Shown piece by piece: positions 23,149 to 32,032 of a DNA stretch of 64,000 nt (its first letter is position 1; each line of letters begins with the position of its first letter). The DNA comes from Christensenella sp. UBA1750 (GTDB lineage Bacteria; Bacillota; Clostridia; Christensenellales; UBA1750): assembly GCA_002315655.1 (NCBI GenBank), contig DCHO01000044.1, forward strand, positions 1 to 64,000, read 5' to 3'. Under the pieces are notes generated by a model. The model saw only the letters and a list, made by a program, of their open reading frames with translations, was not told the origin of the DNA and ran no database searches. A program made the position numbers and the translations under genes.

Positions 23149-23686
23149 GGCCGAAATCCGGAAACTGTTGCGGGAAAAGCGCAGAAACGAGGCGAACAGA
23201 GCGGAAAAGGATGAAAACATCTGCAAAACCGTGCTGGAACTGCCGGAATTTGCAAAAGCGGACACGATTCTGTGCTATCATGCCGCCTTCGGGGAACCGA
23301 ACCTATCTGCCGTGATTGCCGAAGCATTAACGCAGGGCAAGCGCGTGTACCTTCCCGTGACGGGCGAGAACGGGCAGATGGAGGCGGCGGAAACCCTGCC
23401 GGGAGACGCGCTGAAAATCGGCAGGTTTGGCATTTTCGAGCCGCAGGGGAAGGCAGTCCCGAAGGAGGAAATCGACCTTGTGCTGTGCCCCGGCGTGGGA
23501 TTTGATCGAAATTTCACCCGTTTGGGGCAGGGCGGCGGGTTTTATGACCGATATTTGCAGAATGTTCACCCATTTTGCGTGGGAATATGCTATACTGATT
23601 GCATTATGGAGCATCTGCCGCAGGAAGAACATGACAGGCGGATGGATTGCATCGTGACAGAAAATGAAACTTGGAGGGCAAAATGA
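23141..23686 (+). CDS. 5-formyltetrahydrofolate cyclo-ligase
   Basis: The 181-aa product is of the MTHFS/YgfA family, which turns 5-formyl-THF to 5,10-methenyl-THF using ATP. The N-terminal KLLREKRRNE, the middle CYHAAFGEPN and the C-terminal signature LCPGVGFDRNFTRLGQGGGF followed by YDRYL are diagnostic. It overlaps alr by eight bases and the following membrane protein gene by four. Confidence 0.93.
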   Translation: MNKAEIRKLLREKRRNEANRAEKDENICKTVLELPEFAKADTILCYHAAFGEPNLSAVIAEALTQGKRVYLPVTGENGQMEAAETLPGDALKIGRFGIFEPQGKAVPKEEIDLVLCPGVGFDRNFTRLGQGGGFYDRYLQNVHPFCVGICYTDCIMEHLPQEEHDRRMDCIVTENETWRAK

Positions 23687-24312
23687 AGGACAGAATGAAA
23701 TTCGCGGGACAGGTGCTCATCCTGTTTGTCACCTTAACGCTGGTGGGCGTATTCTTTATCTCGGGATTCATGAGCGACTACGCCTGGCTCAATATCATCC
23801 TGACCGTTGTGTTCATGCTCATCTGCGCCGCTGCCTCCTTCTATACGGGCTTGCAGCGCGGCACAGGCGACTGCAAATACACCAAGCTCATCGAAAAACA
23901 GATCGCAGAGAGAAATTATCAGCCGGACGAAAACGAGAAAGCAAAATTCTTCCACAAGGAAAAGGGCTTCATCGCGGGCGTCATCGCAGCAAGCCCCGCC
24001 ATCCTCATTGCCCTTGTGTGCCTGTTCTGCTTCGGTTCTGTCCCAACCGGGCTGACGGTTGCGGCGCGGTTCATCTTGGGTATTTACCTGTGCGTGTTCC
24101 AGTTCATCCCCGATGTGGGCGCGTGGGTGTATCTGCCCATGTCCCTGCTGTGGCCGGCGCTGGTCGGCATCGGGTATCTTTACGGCCCGAAGATGTGGGA
24201 CAAGACCGTGGCTTCCATCGAGAAGGCTAAGAAGGATAAAATCAGGAAAATCAACCGTGAGAAGAAAAAGAAGAAGCTGCAGCGGGAACGGCAGCAGAAT
24301 GTAACAAAATAG
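23683..24312 (+). CDS. Hypothetical multi-pass membrane protein
   Basis: A 209-aa protein with about four hydrophobic segments (near residues 7-28, 33-55, 100-120 and 125-170) and a highly basic C-terminal tail (KAKKDKIRKINREKKKKK...). The start codon overlaps the preceding stop (ATGA) with GGAGGG just before. I recognise no family. Its coupling to alr and the folate enzyme gives no clear functional hint. Confidence 0.7.
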   Translation: MKDRMKFAGQVLILFVTLTLVGVFFISGFMSDYAWLNIILTVVFMLICAAASFYTGLQRGTGDCKYTKLIEKQIAERNYQPDENEKAKFFHKEKGFIAGVIAASPAILIALVCLFCFGSVPTGLTVAARFILGIYLCVFQFIPDVGAWVYLPMSLLWPALVGIGYLYGPKMWDKTVASIEKAKKDKIRKINREKKKKKLQRERQQNVTK

Positions 24313-24360
24313 ACACAAAAGAGACTGTGCGGAAAATTCGCGCAGCCTCTTTTGCGTGTG
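24311..24360 (+). terminator. Rho-independent terminator
   Basis: A long interrupted stem: AAAAGAG and CTGTGCG on the left pair with CGCGCAG and CTCTTTT on the right around GAAAATT. The sequence after it, 24361-24493, shows no gene. Confidence 0.8.
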
Positions 24361-24493
24361 GAAAGGCGAAGAAAAACCGCTTTTCGGGAGTGAAAAGATA
24401 GGAGGAGTGACCAAACACAGGTCGAAAAAGCCTTTCGACACGATTATTTTTCACAAAATCACAAAAAATATACAGAAAAAATTTGTTTCAATC

Positions 24494-24522
24494 TTGTTTC
24501 AAACCACAAGATATGGTATAAT
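24494..24522 (+). promoter_or_regulatory. Sigma-A-like promoter of rsmD
   Basis: TTGTTT (24494-24499), 17-base spacer, TATAAT (24517-24522), 35 bases before the start. Confidence 0.7.
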
Positions 24523-24556
24523 GACTTCATCGGAATGTCAAGGGGGAGGGTAAGCC

Positions 24557-25099
24557 ATGCGCATTATTGCCGGGACGCACCGCGGACGCAAGCTAAATAC
24601 CCTGCCCGGTGACAACACGCGCCCCACTTTGGATTCCACAAGGGAAGCACTGTTCAACATTCTATCCACCCGTGTGCGGGGCGCGAAGGTGCTGGACGCC
24701 TTCGGCGGCTCCGGCGCGATCGCGCTGGAAGCCCTCTCCCGGGGCGCGGAATCCGCCACTGTGTTTGAGCTGGCGGGCGATGCCTGCAAAATCATTCGGG
24801 AGAATATTGCGCTGTGTTCTGCGGAAGATAAGGTCAGCCTGTTTCAGGGGGATGCAATCGCATTGCTCGGACGGCAAACGGGAAAATTCGACCTGATCTT
24901 CTTAGACCCGCCCTATCGAAAAGGCCTTGCGGAAGCGGCCTTATCCGTGATTGCGGAAAGAAAGCTGCTGGGAGAAGACGGGCTTATTGTCGTGGAGACC
25001 GGCGCGGACGAGGGCGTGAATGTCCCCACTGGCCTGACACTGACCCGCAGTCGCAAATACGGAAAAACGCTTCTGCACTTTATCGAAAATGACGGATGA
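24557..25099 (+). CDS. rsmD: 16S rRNA (guanine-N2) methyltransferase RsmD
   Basis: A 180-aa SAM-dependent methyltransferase that modifies G966 (E. coli numbering) of 16S rRNA. MRIIAGTHRGRKL and RPTLDSTREALFNIL are the RsmD N-terminal signature, VLDAFGGSGAIALEALSRG binds SAM, and IFLDPPY is the catalytic NPPY-type motif. It corresponds to Bacillus ylbH and is followed by coaD as in Bacillus. Confidence 0.95.
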   Translation: MRIIAGTHRGRKLNTLPGDNTRPTLDSTREALFNILSTRVRGAKVLDAFGGSGAIALEALSRGAESATVFELAGDACKIIRENIALCSAEDKVSLFQGDAIALLGRQTGKFDLIFLDPPYRKGLAEAALSVIAERKLLGEDGLIVVETGADEGVNVPTGLTLTRSRKYGKTLLHFIENDG

Positions 25100-25110
25100 G
25101 GGGGAGAGAA

Positions 25111-25599
25111 ATGAAACGCATTGCCCTGTACCCCGGTTCCTTTGATCCCATGACCAACGGGCATTTGGACATTCTGACGCGGCTCTCCGCGCTGTATGAT
25201 GAGGTTTATGCCGCGGTCATGGTCAATCCCGCAAAGACCCCGTATTTAGACACCGAAACGCGGGTTTCCGTCATTGAGGAAGCCACAGCGCACCTGCCCA
25301 ATGTGAAGGCGGTTTCCGCCACCGGGGCAACGGTGACGCTGGCGCGGCAGCTTCACGCAACCGTTCTGGTGCGCGGGCTGCGGTCGGTCACGGATTTTGA
25401 GTATGAAACGACGCTGGCGGCGGGAAACAAGCTGCTTGCGCCGGAGATAGAGACCCTGTTTCTGATGGCGAAGCCCGAGTGGGCTTACGTCAGTTCCTCC
25501 ATCGTTCGGGAAATTGATTCCTTATCCGGTGCGGTGGATGCGTTGGTTCCGCCTTCTGCGGTCAAAGCGATGGAGAAGCGAAAGGAGAAAAAACAATGA
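25111..25599 (+). CDS. coaD: Phosphopantetheine adenylyltransferase
   Basis: The 162-aa product makes dephospho-CoA from 4'-phosphopantetheine and ATP. LYPGSFDPMTNGHLDI is the nucleotidyltransferase motif with the HxGH-type NGHLD, VRGLRSVTDFEYE is the conserved substrate loop and VSSSIVREI the second ATP motif. The start at 25111 has GGGGGAG just before it; an earlier frame start overlaps rsmD's stop. Confidence 0.96.
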   Translation: MKRIALYPGSFDPMTNGHLDILTRLSALYDEVYAAVMVNPAKTPYLDTETRVSVIEEATAHLPNVKAVSATGATVTLARQLHATVLVRGLRSVTDFEYETTLAAGNKLLAPEIETLFLMAKPEWAYVSSSIVREIDSLSGAVDALVPPSAVKAMEKRKEKKQ

Positions 25600-26108
25600 A
25601 CCTTTTGGAACTGCTGGAATATCTGGATGACGAACTGAGCAAGTCCGCTGCCGTACCGCTGACCGGCAAGCGCCTGGTTGACGCCGAAAAATGTCTGGAC
25701 ATCGTCAGCGAACTGCGCGTGAATCTTCCTGACGACGTGAAGGATGCCGAGGTCATCGTTCGTGACCGCGATGCGATCTTAGCCGAGGCCCATCAGCAGG
25801 CCGATCAGATCATTGCCGAGGCGCAGCAGCAGTTCGAGCAGATGGTCTCCCAGCACGCCATCACCCAGGAAGCCCAGCGCAGAGCCAATGCCATCGTCTC
25901 CGAGGCCATGGACATTGCCGATGAGGAGCGCGAGAGCTGCACCCAGTATCTCAACGACGTGTTGGGCGGCGTGGAGGATCATCTGGATCGCGTGCTCAAC
26001 GACATCTCCAACAACCGCATGGAAGTGCTGCGCACCGCCCAGCAGAACCAGCCCCAGCAGCAGAAGAAAGCGCCCGCCCCGCAGGGAAAAAAGCAGATCA
26101 CCCGCTAA
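25596..26108 (+). CDS. Coiled-coil protein near coaD (V-ATPase subunit E/H-like)
   Basis: A 170-aa soluble protein, mostly long alpha helix: residues ~45-130 are rich in A, E, Q and D with heptad spacing (AHQQADQIIAEAQQQFEQMV), followed by a Q/P/K-rich tail. Such proteins beside coaD are often labelled ATPase or V-type subunit-like because of the coiled coil, without proof. It overlaps coaD by four bases and has AAAGGAG as ribosome site. DivIVA-like or scaffolding roles are possible but unproven. Confidence 0.6.
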   Translation: MNLLELLEYLDDELSKSAAVPLTGKRLVDAEKCLDIVSELRVNLPDDVKDAEVIVRDRDAILAEAHQQADQIIAEAQQQFEQMVSQHAITQEAQRRANAIVSEAMDIADEERESCTQYLNDVLGGVEDHLDRVLNDISNNRMEVLRTAQQNQPQQQKKAPAPQGKKQITR

Positions 26109-26119
26109 TTGCATAGAAC

Positions 26120-26156
26120 AAAACAAGGCCGGTGCAGCGCATCAGCCTTGTTTTTT
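26120..26156. terminator. Bidirectional terminator
   Basis: AACAAGGC (26122-26129) pairs with GCCTTGTT (26145-26152), then TTTT. It separates the coaD operon from the convergent ylbJ-like gene, whose last codons reach into the stem. Confidence 0.85.
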
Positions 26157-27212
26157 GCGTGACCTGCGGCAGCAAAGAAGCAGCAGGGCAAAGGAAAAAA
26201 GCAACGAGGCGGCGAATAAAGAGACAGGTTTGGTTTGCGGAACAGCGGATTGCGGGGCAAAGACAGGCACGGGAAAGCGCGGCAGCAGCAAAAGCAGCCG
26301 ACACAGTGAAAAAGCAAGGAAACCGTGCAGAAGCCGTTGAAGCAAGTAACCTTTTATGGATACCTGCGGAAGAAACGCCTTGACCTGCATCACCATGGAA
26401 AGCCCGGAAAAGGCGCACAGCCCGCACAGAAGAGACAGCCGAAGTGGGGAGGAAATGGCGGCATCAAGGCACGCATGGCAGCCGATGCTGACCTCGAAAA
26501 GCCCCGACAGCAGCGGCGAGAGCACCGCCTTCGGCAGAAAAAACAGCGTGACCTTATGCAGTGCGTGTTCTATGCGTATTGCGGAGAAAATCCCCCGGAT
26601 CGCCCCGAACAGCGCCATGCTCCCGCCGATGGTGAGGCAGGAAAGCGACGCTGTGGACAGTGCCTTTGGCAGAGCACGGGGCAGGGAAACCGGCTTTACG
26701 GGTTGCACTTGCATAGGCGATGCTTTGTCGTGTCCTCTGTAAAGAAAGCCCGGAATCAAACCGCTGACGAGCTGCACGGCGTAAATAAACAGTCCGATGA
26801 GGGGATTCCCCAGTGTGCCGCCCAATACGGAAATGCAGTAAAGCGGGCTCATCACCGTGGCGACTGAAAGGAACCGCAGAGCCGTTTTCCCGTCCGGGTC
26901 GCAGGCGGAGAGCAGCTTTGCCCCGGTGGGTGCGCCGGAAAGCCACGACAAACACAGCACGCTGCCCAGAGCTTCGGGCAAATGAAACAATCGGCACATT
27001 CCTTTCGTTAATGGATGCAGAGCTTTTATTGCACCGATTTGAATGAGGCAGAGATTGACCGCCATGCACGGCAGCACGGACGGAAGAACCGCGTTTGCAA
27101 AGAGGGAGAGCGAGGAAAGTGCGCCTTCCTTGGCGGCAGCCGGATAGCACAGAAGCAAAAGCAATAAGATACCACTGAAAAGAACGGATAGAGCGTACTT
27201 TATTTTTGACAT
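26142..27212 (-). CDS. ylbJ: YlbJ-like sporulation integral membrane protein
   Basis: The 356-aa protein has about eight hydrophobic segments. LFANAVLPSVLPCMAVNLCL, LSWLSGAPTGAKLLS and CHACLDAAISSPLRLSLLCG resemble the Gate/nucleoside-recognition type membrane domain of YlbJ, a mother-cell protein needed for normal spore cortex in Bacillus. The start at 27212 has GGGGGA before it. Gene order rsmD-coaD-ylbJ-ylbK equals Bacillus ylbH-ylbI-ylbJ-ylbK, though here ylbJ is on the opposite strand. Confidence 0.8.
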   Translation of the reverse strand: MSKIKYALSVLFSGILLLLLLCYPAAAKEGALSSLSLFANAVLPSVLPCMAVNLCLIQIGAIKALHPLTKGMCRLFHLPEALGSVLCLSWLSGAPTGAKLLSACDPDGKTALRFLSVATVMSPLYCISVLGGTLGNPLIGLFIYAVQLVSGLIPGFLYRGHDKASPMQVQPVKPVSLPRALPKALSTASLSCLTIGGSMALFGAIRGIFSAIRIEHALHKVTLFFLPKAVLSPLLSGLFEVSIGCHACLDAAISSPLRLSLLCGLCAFSGLSMVMQVKAFLPQVSIKGYLLQRLLHGFLAFSLCRLLLLLPRFPVPVFAPQSAVPQTKPVSLFAASLLFSFALLLLCCRRSRKKQG

Positions 27213-27258
27213 ACCATTCCCCCTTTTGACAATAGATATGGAATCAGGAGGCTTTAAT

Positions 27259-28059
27259 ATGATTGACAACATAAAAATCGGTGTGGCGCTGGGCGGCGGG
27301 GCGTTCCGGGGTCTTGCGCACATCGGTGTTTTGCAAACCTTGGAAAAGTATGGCGTTTTCCCGGACATTGTGGTGGGCACCTCCATGGGCGCCATGGTGG
27401 GCGGCGTGTATTCCTGCGGGGTGGATTTGAACCTGCTGGAACGCTACGCCTACACGCTCAATGAGAAGGAACTCATCGACCTTGTGGTGCCGCGGGAGGG
27501 CTTTATCGAGGGCAGAAAGATCGAGCTGCTGACGAGAACTCTGACCGGCAACCGCACCTTTGAGCAGACCGTGAAGAAGTTTGCGGCGGTGGCAACGGAT
27601 TTATACAAGGGCGAGCGCGTGGTCATTCAGGAAGGACTGCTTTATCAGGCCATCCGCGCCTCCATCTCCATCCCCGGCATTTTTACGCCCTACAATCTGA
27701 ACGGGCGGCTTATGGTGGACGGCGGCGTGGTGGATCGTGTGCCCTACACCGCGGCGCGGGAGCTGGGCGCGGATTTCGTCATCGGGGTCGATGTGGGCTA
27801 CCACGGCGAGGAAACGACCTGCAACGGCATCATGGGCACAGTGCTGCACGTCTTGGAGGTCATGGAGTGGAAGATCATGGAAAAGACCATCGACACGGCG
27901 GATGTGAGCCTGTCCGTGCCCGTATCCGGGGTCAATGCCGCCTCCACCGCACAGGCCAGAGAGTGCATCGCGGAAGGCCGCGACTGCGCGGAAAAGATGA
28001 TGCCGGAAATCTTGGAGAAAATTAAGCGGAAAAAGAAAGAACTGCTTGCTGCGGAATAA
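27259..28059 (+). CDS. ylbK: Patatin-like phospholipase family protein (YlbK-like)
   Basis: A 266-aa patatin-fold esterase. GVALGGGAFRGLAHIGVLQ is the oxyanion glycine stretch, VVGTSMGAMVGG the nucleophile elbow GTSMG (serine in the middle) and LMVDGGVVDRVP the DGG with the catalytic aspartate. This makes a Ser-Asp dyad lipid hydrolase likely. Family members of this short type (YlbK/RssA) are cytosolic. AGGAGG lies eight bases before the ATG; the short region to the divergent ylbJ holds no perfect promoter for either gene. Confidence 0.9.
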   Translation: MIDNIKIGVALGGGAFRGLAHIGVLQTLEKYGVFPDIVVGTSMGAMVGGVYSCGVDLNLLERYAYTLNEKELIDLVVPREGFIEGRKIELLTRTLTGNRTFEQTVKKFAAVATDLYKGERVVIQEGLLYQAIRASISIPGIFTPYNLNGRLMVDGGVVDRVPYTAARELGADFVIGVDVGYHGEETTCNGIMGTVLHVLEVMEWKIMEKTIDTADVSLSVPVSGVNAASTAQARECIAEGRDCAEKMMPEILEKIKRKKKELLAAE

Positions 28060-28062
28060 AAT

Positions 28063-28106
28063 TGTCGCTCCGAACCGATTGCCGTCGGTTCGGGGCGATT
28101 GCTTTT
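28063..28106. terminator. Bidirectional terminator
   Basis: A stem of about 14 bp formed by TCGCTCCGAACCGA and TCGGTTCGGGGCGA (one T-G pair), followed by TTGCTTTT. On the minus strand it directly follows the end of the acetyltransferase gene. Confidence 0.88.
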
Positions 28107-28695
28107 AGCCGTCGGATAATTCCTGCAGAAGTTCAAACTGCTCCTTTGTGACGATTGCTTTGAGTGTGCTCATGGCTTCATCGTATTGATTGTTGTAATG
28201 CGAAAAGGTGTCATGCCTTTGCAGACGAAATCCCAGGGAGAGGTAGAGAAAAATCGCCTTATAGCTCCAGGGCTGGGTGTGAATGTAAACGGGCGGCGTG
28301 CGAAAACGATTCATGGCGGCAATGCACAGTGCCTTGCCCAAGCCCAACCCCTGCACCTCCTCCGCGACTACCAACCAGTGCAGGGAGGCAACCGGCTGCT
28401 CATTTCGCAGGTCAGTCCATGCGATGCAGGAACCGACGACTGCCTTTTCGGGATTTACAAGAAACAGAATGTCATCAAAGTGCGAGGTGTCCTGCAGATA
28501 GAACGAAATGAAGTAATGCTCTGCTTCTTCTGCGGAATCAAAGTCCCGAAGCGCATATTCCAGCTTCGCCCAAGCGGTTTCATAGCCGGGCTGATAGGGC
28601 ACGATGGAAAAGCCGCTGGGCAGATGGACAGCCTGTGTCTTGCACACATCGCAGCGCAGTATCATGTTGAAAAAAGGAATGGTTCTGTCGATCAT
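28105..28695 (-). CDS. GNAT-family N-acetyltransferase
   Basis: A 196-aa protein with a GNAT core: strand ASLHWLVVAEEVQGLGLGKA, where EEVQGLGLG is the acetyl-CoA pyrophosphate loop (Q/R-x-x-G-x-G/A), and YKAIFLYLSLGFRLQ, the usual C-terminal motif. The N-terminus has a CDVC pair. ATG 28695 overlaps the upstream gene's stop (ATGA), so it is the distal gene of a four-gene minus-strand run. Substrate unknown. Confidence 0.8.
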   Translation of the reverse strand: MIDRTIPFFNMILRCDVCKTQAVHLPSGFSIVPYQPGYETAWAKLEYALRDFDSAEEAEHYFISFYLQDTSHFDDILFLVNPEKAVVGSCIAWTDLRNEQPVASLHWLVVAEEVQGLGLGKALCIAAMNRFRTPPVYIHTQPWSYKAIFLYLSLGFRLQRHDTFSHYNNQYDEAMSTLKAIVTKEQFELLQELSDG

Positions 28696-29210
28696 GGCCT
28701 GTTCCCCAATGCTATCGTGTAATATTGGCTGATTCTGCCTTTTTTGTAATTGTCGGTCTCGCACAGCAGCACGCCGCCGTTCTTCAAGATGGTTTTTGCG
28801 GAGGCGCGGTTGTCCTTGTAGCAGCCCAAAATGACCTGCTCCATGCCCTTTTCCCTACAAACCATCAGGGCATAGGCGAGCATCTGCGTGGCGTAACCTT
28901 TTCGCCGCTCCGTCGGGCGCACACCGTAGCCGATGTCGCCGAAGGCTTCGGAGAGGCTTTGTGGCAGGTTGTAGCGGAGGGAGAGCAGCCCCACCAATTT
29001 TTCCCCTTCAAAGCAGAGATAAAGCAGCGATTTTCCCCACTGGGCATCTCCGACTTCCGCGTTTCGGTGAATCTTTTCCATCCATTGCGCAAAGTCTGTG
29101 GAAGAAAGCCCCAGACTTGCACTGATGCTGTTTTCGCCGTTGTCGTGGTGCTCCTGCACATAGTCCCGTAAAATATCCTTGTCGAAAAGCTCGGGAAGTC
29201 TGAAATTCAT
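28692..29210 (-). CDS. GNAT-family N-acetyltransferase
   Basis: The 172-aa product has the RimJ/RimL-like GNAT outline: GDIGYGVRPTERRKGYATQM with the loop RRKGYA for acetyl-CoA, LGCYKDNRASAKTILKNGG and a terminal tyrosine-rich strand. AAGGAG is eight bases before ATG 29210. It is coupled to the acetyltransferase downstream and lies 16 bases after tmcAL. Two neighbouring but only distantly similar acetyltransferases suggest accessory genes riding behind tmcAL. Confidence 0.82.
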   Translation of the reverse strand: MNFRLPELFDKDILRDYVQEHHDNGENSISASLGLSSTDFAQWMEKIHRNAEVGDAQWGKSLLYLCFEGEKLVGLLSLRYNLPQSLSEAFGDIGYGVRPTERRKGYATQMLAYALMVCREKGMEQVILGCYKDNRASAKTILKNGGVLLCETDNYKKGRISQYYTIALGNRP

Positions 29211-29226
29211 TGGGGTTCTCCTTGAC

Positions 29227-30354
29227 TTAATCTTTGATGATGCGGATTTTCTCGGTGAAATCCCGATGCGCGGGGCGTTTGTTGAGCAAATCCCACACGT
29301 TTTGCGCGGCAAGGTCGCTTTGCAGAAGCGGGGAGGGCTTTGCATCCGCGACCTTCTGGATGACGGGGACTAAGGATTGCTCCTGCATCATTTTCAGCAG
29401 CGGCGCGGCGGCTTGTTTGAAGCCCAGCACCCGGGCGTATTCCGGCGCGGGATGGGCGGCTAGCAGGGACTTGTCCAGCCCTAAAAGCATCTGCACAAGC
29501 AGCCGCCGAATGCGCGCCTCGGGATAGCGGCGGGACTTGACAGTTTCGATGAGCACGGATGCGGAGTTGGTCTGAAACGCCTCGCGGCACAGGCGGTTTT
29601 CCAGCCCCTCCGGGATGGAGAAGCGGGCGGCAAGGGCATCCGGGGACGTTGTGCGCAGAAGATAGAGGATGGTTTGGCTGAAATCCTCCAACACGGGCAT
29701 TTTTTGGGGGAGATTTTCGCGCAAGAGGTTTAAGGCGGCAGGCGGCATGGCGGCGGCGAAATCCTCCCCGGCAAGGATGCCCTTGCGGATGGCGGTGGAG
29801 GAAAATGCGCCGTTGTGGGCGTCCTTTCGGTGTACAGGCACGGGTTGAATTTTGCTGTTCAGCTTGGATAGGGCGCGGAGGTATTCCACGGCCAAGGTGT
29901 CGTTGGGCAGCAGTTCTTTTCCCAAGGCGTTTTGCAGGGCGGCGGGGTAGGAAAGCCCCTGCGAAAGCATTTCCCTGATTTTTACGGAAAGTTCCGGCGA
30001 TTCCGGCGCGGCAAGGGACAAAAGCGCGGACAAATCGTCTGTTTCCGCGCCGAAGGAGAGGTGCGTGACCACGTTTAGGGCATTCAGCAGCGAAACCCCG
30101 CCGAAAGCGAAGTCCTGCGCCGCCCGCACGGCAAAGAGCACAGGCAGCTCAAGAACAACATCCGCGCCGTTTTGAAGTGCCGTTTCCGCCCGCGTCCATT
30201 TGTCCAGGATGGCCGGTTCGCCCCGCTGGACGAACGCCCCGGACATCACGCAGACCACAAAATCCGCCCCCGTGAGCTGACGGGCTTCGGACAGCTGATA
30301 AGCGTGCCCGTTGTGAAAGGGATTGTATTCGCAGATCACGCCGACGACCTTCAT
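29227..30354 (-). CDS. tmcAL: tRNA(Met) cytidine acetate ligase TmcAL
   Basis: A 375-aa enzyme (Bacillus YlbM) that makes N4-acetylcytidine at the wobble base of elongator tRNA-Met from acetate and ATP. VGVICEYNPFHNGHAYQL is the nucleotidyltransferase HxGH-type motif, VCVMSGAFVQRGEPAILDKW the next conserved stretch and HNGAFSSTAIRKGI a later one. Usual length. It overlaps the CDP-alcohol phosphatidyltransferase gene by four bases and lies between ylbK and the DUF177-rpmF pair, keeping Bacillus order on the opposite strand. Its acetate demand makes the neighbouring pta-ackA genes worth noting. Confidence 0.94.
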   Translation of the reverse strand: MKVVGVICEYNPFHNGHAYQLSEARQLTGADFVVCVMSGAFVQRGEPAILDKWTRAETALQNGADVVLELPVLFAVRAAQDFAFGGVSLLNALNVVTHLSFGAETDDLSALLSLAAPESPELSVKIREMLSQGLSYPAALQNALGKELLPNDTLAVEYLRALSKLNSKIQPVPVHRKDAHNGAFSSTAIRKGILAGEDFAAAMPPAALNLLRENLPQKMPVLEDFSQTILYLLRTTSPDALAARFSIPEGLENRLCREAFQTNSASVLIETVKSRRYPEARIRRLLVQMLLGLDKSLLAAHPAPEYARVLGFKQAAAPLLKMMQEQSLVPVIQKVADAKPSPLLQSDLAAQNVWDLLNKRPAHRDFTEKIRIIKD

Positions 30355-30896
30355 AAGCGGTTCTCCTTTTTAAGATAGTGGAGCAGACTTTTTTCGTCCG
30401 GGCTGGGGGATTTGAGGATGCACGACAGAATGAGCTCTTCCAACACAGCCAGCAGCGAAAGGATGCACAGCGGCGGCAGAAGCCCCGGAAGAAAGGGGAA
30501 AATGACCAGCAGAATCCCTGTGGCCTTTTGCAGAACGGTGTGCAGGAACAGCGGCTTTTTGAAGCGGAGCGCGGAGATGAGCCACGACAGCACCTTTGCA
30601 TTTGCAATGATAAGAATGAGAACAAGAATCGGGGTCGTGAAACCTTCCCGCAGGACGGGGAACAGGCACACACCCGCGCAGAGGAAAAAGATAAGATCGC
30701 ACACGCTGTCTAAAATCGCACCGAGACGGGTTTCCGCATGGAACGCTCTGGCGCAGAAGCCATCCGCTATGTCTGTGAGAACGCAGAGGGTATAGAGCAC
30801 GGTAAACGGGACGGAGTAGGGCACAAAAATGAGCAACAGCAGAGAAAATAGCCCGCGGGAGAGGGTCACGGCAGTCGGAATGTGCTTTGTCACCAT
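30351..30896 (-). CDS. CDP-alcohol phosphatidyltransferase family protein
   Basis: A 181-aa membrane protein with the full CDP-OH-P motif D45-G-x2-A49-R50-x8-G59-x3-D63-x3-D67, whose aspartates bind metal and the CDP group. About five hydrophobic segments are seen. It makes a phospholipid from CDP-diacylglycerol and an alcohol such as glycerol 3-phosphate; which one is not clear, and pgsA-type use is only a guess. GGAGGG precedes ATG 30896. First gene of the minus-strand run, divergent from pta. Confidence 0.87.
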   Translation of the reverse strand: MVTKHIPTAVTLSRGLFSLLLLIFVPYSVPFTVLYTLCVLTDIADGFCARAFHAETRLGAILDSVCDLIFFLCAGVCLFPVLREGFTTPILVLILIIANAKVLSWLISALRFKKPLFLHTVLQKATGILLVIFPFLPGLLPPLCILSLLAVLEELILSCILKSPSPDEKSLLHYLKKENRL

Positions 30897-30935
30897 CTTT
30901 TAACCCTCCAAGCCCTTAAAAAGTGCGCTTTATGC

Positions 30936-30964
30936 TTTTCAAACGGCGCAAAAAGCTGTATAAT
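30936..30964 (+). promoter_or_regulatory. Promoter of pta
   Basis: TTTTCA (30936-30941), 17-base spacer, TATAAT (30959-30964). An ~80-base leader follows; it contains a small GCGGGG...CCCC stem. Confidence 0.6.
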
Positions 30965-31042
30965 GGTTCCGATTGAGACCATGCGCGGGGAACCCCTCAC
31001 GCATCCATATCTATGATAACACATTACAGGAGGAAAAGTAAA

Positions 31043-32032
31043 ATGTCTTTGATGGATCGTATCAAGGCCAAGGCCAAGGCTGACAAAAAGCGCATCGTTC
31101 TGCCCGAGGGCGCCGAGGAGCGCACCGTGAAGGCGGCCGCCATTCTGCTCAAAGAGGGCATCTGCGACGTGATCCTGCTGGGTGATGAGGAAAAGATCAA
31201 GGCTTACGGCGAGGATCTCACCGGCGCCACCATCATCGACCCCAAGAAGGCCGCCAATCTGCAGGAGTATGCCGACACCCTGTACGAGCTGCGCAAGGCC
31301 AAGGGCATGACCCCCGAAGCCGCTTTGGAGACCATGAAGGATGAGACCTTCTACGGCACCATGATGATGAAGAAGAACGAGGCCGACGGCATGGTTTCCG
31401 GCGCGATCCACTCCACCGCCAACACCCTGCGCCCCGCTTTGCAGATCATCAAGACCAAGCCCGGCGTCACCACCGCTTCCTCCTGCTTCGTCATGGAGAT
31501 TCCCAACAAGGCCTACGGTCAGGACGGCGTGATGATTTTTGCCGACTGCGCCGTGAACATCGAGCCCGATGCCGACCAGCTGGCCGCCATCGCCATCGCC
31601 TCCGCCGAGACCGCCAAGACCATCGCCGAGATCGACACCCCCAAGGTCGCCATGCTGTCCTTCTCCACCAAGGGCTCCGGCAAGGGCGACATGGTTGCCA
31701 AGGTTGCCGCCGCCACCGCAAAGGTGCACGAGCTGGCTCCCGATCTGTGCTGCGACGGCGAATTGCAGGCTGATGCCGCTCTCGTTGAAAAGGTCGGCGC
31801 CCTGAAGGCTCCCGGCTCCACCGTTGCCGGTCATGCCAACGTTCTGGTCTTCCCCTCTCTGGAAGCCGGCAACATCGGCTACAAGCTGGTGCAGCGTCTC
31901 GCCGGTGCCGAGGCCATCGGCCCCGTCATGCAGGGTCTGGCCCGTCCCGTCAACGACCTCTCCCGCGGCTGCTCCACCGAGGACATCGTTTCTCTGTGCG
32001 CTCTGACCGCCGTGCAGGCACAGGCAAAGTAG
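31043..32032 (+). CDS. pta: Phosphate acetyltransferase
   Basis: The 329-aa enzyme turns acetyl-CoA and phosphate into acetyl phosphate. It matches the short (Pta-only) form: RIVLPEGAEERTVKAAAILL at the start, MMKKNEADGMVSGAIHSTAN in the middle and GHANVLVFPSLEAGNIGYKL near the end are conserved. Strong site CAGGAGGA precedes the ATG. Codon use is biased to C-ending codons, as expected of a highly expressed gene. ackA follows after 98 bases that hold a palindromic repeat. Confidence 0.96.
   Translation: MSLMDRIKAKAKADKKRIVLPEGAEERTVKAAAILLKEGICDVILLGDEEKIKAYGEDLTGATIIDPKKAANLQEYADTLYELRKAKGMTPEAALETMKDETFYGTMMMKKNEADGMVSGAIHSTANTLRPALQIIKTKPGVTTASSCFVMEIPNKAYGQDGVMIFADCAVNIEPDADQLAAIAIASAETAKTIAEIDTPKVAMLSFSTKGSGKGDMVAKVAAATAKVHELAPDLCCDGELQADAALVEKVGALKAPGSTVAGHANVLVFPSLEAGNIGYKLVQRLAGAEAIGPVMQGLARPVNDLSRGCSTEDIVSLCALTAVQAQAK

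Noticed and set aside
22099..23265. Minus-strand open frame of 388 codons opposite alr
   Set aside because: Shadow frame; alr has its PLP lysine, signature motifs and promoter.
27213..27258. Promoters in the ylbJ-ylbK divergent gap
   Set aside because: TTGACA-like hexamers occur but no matching -10 at 16-18 bases on either strand.
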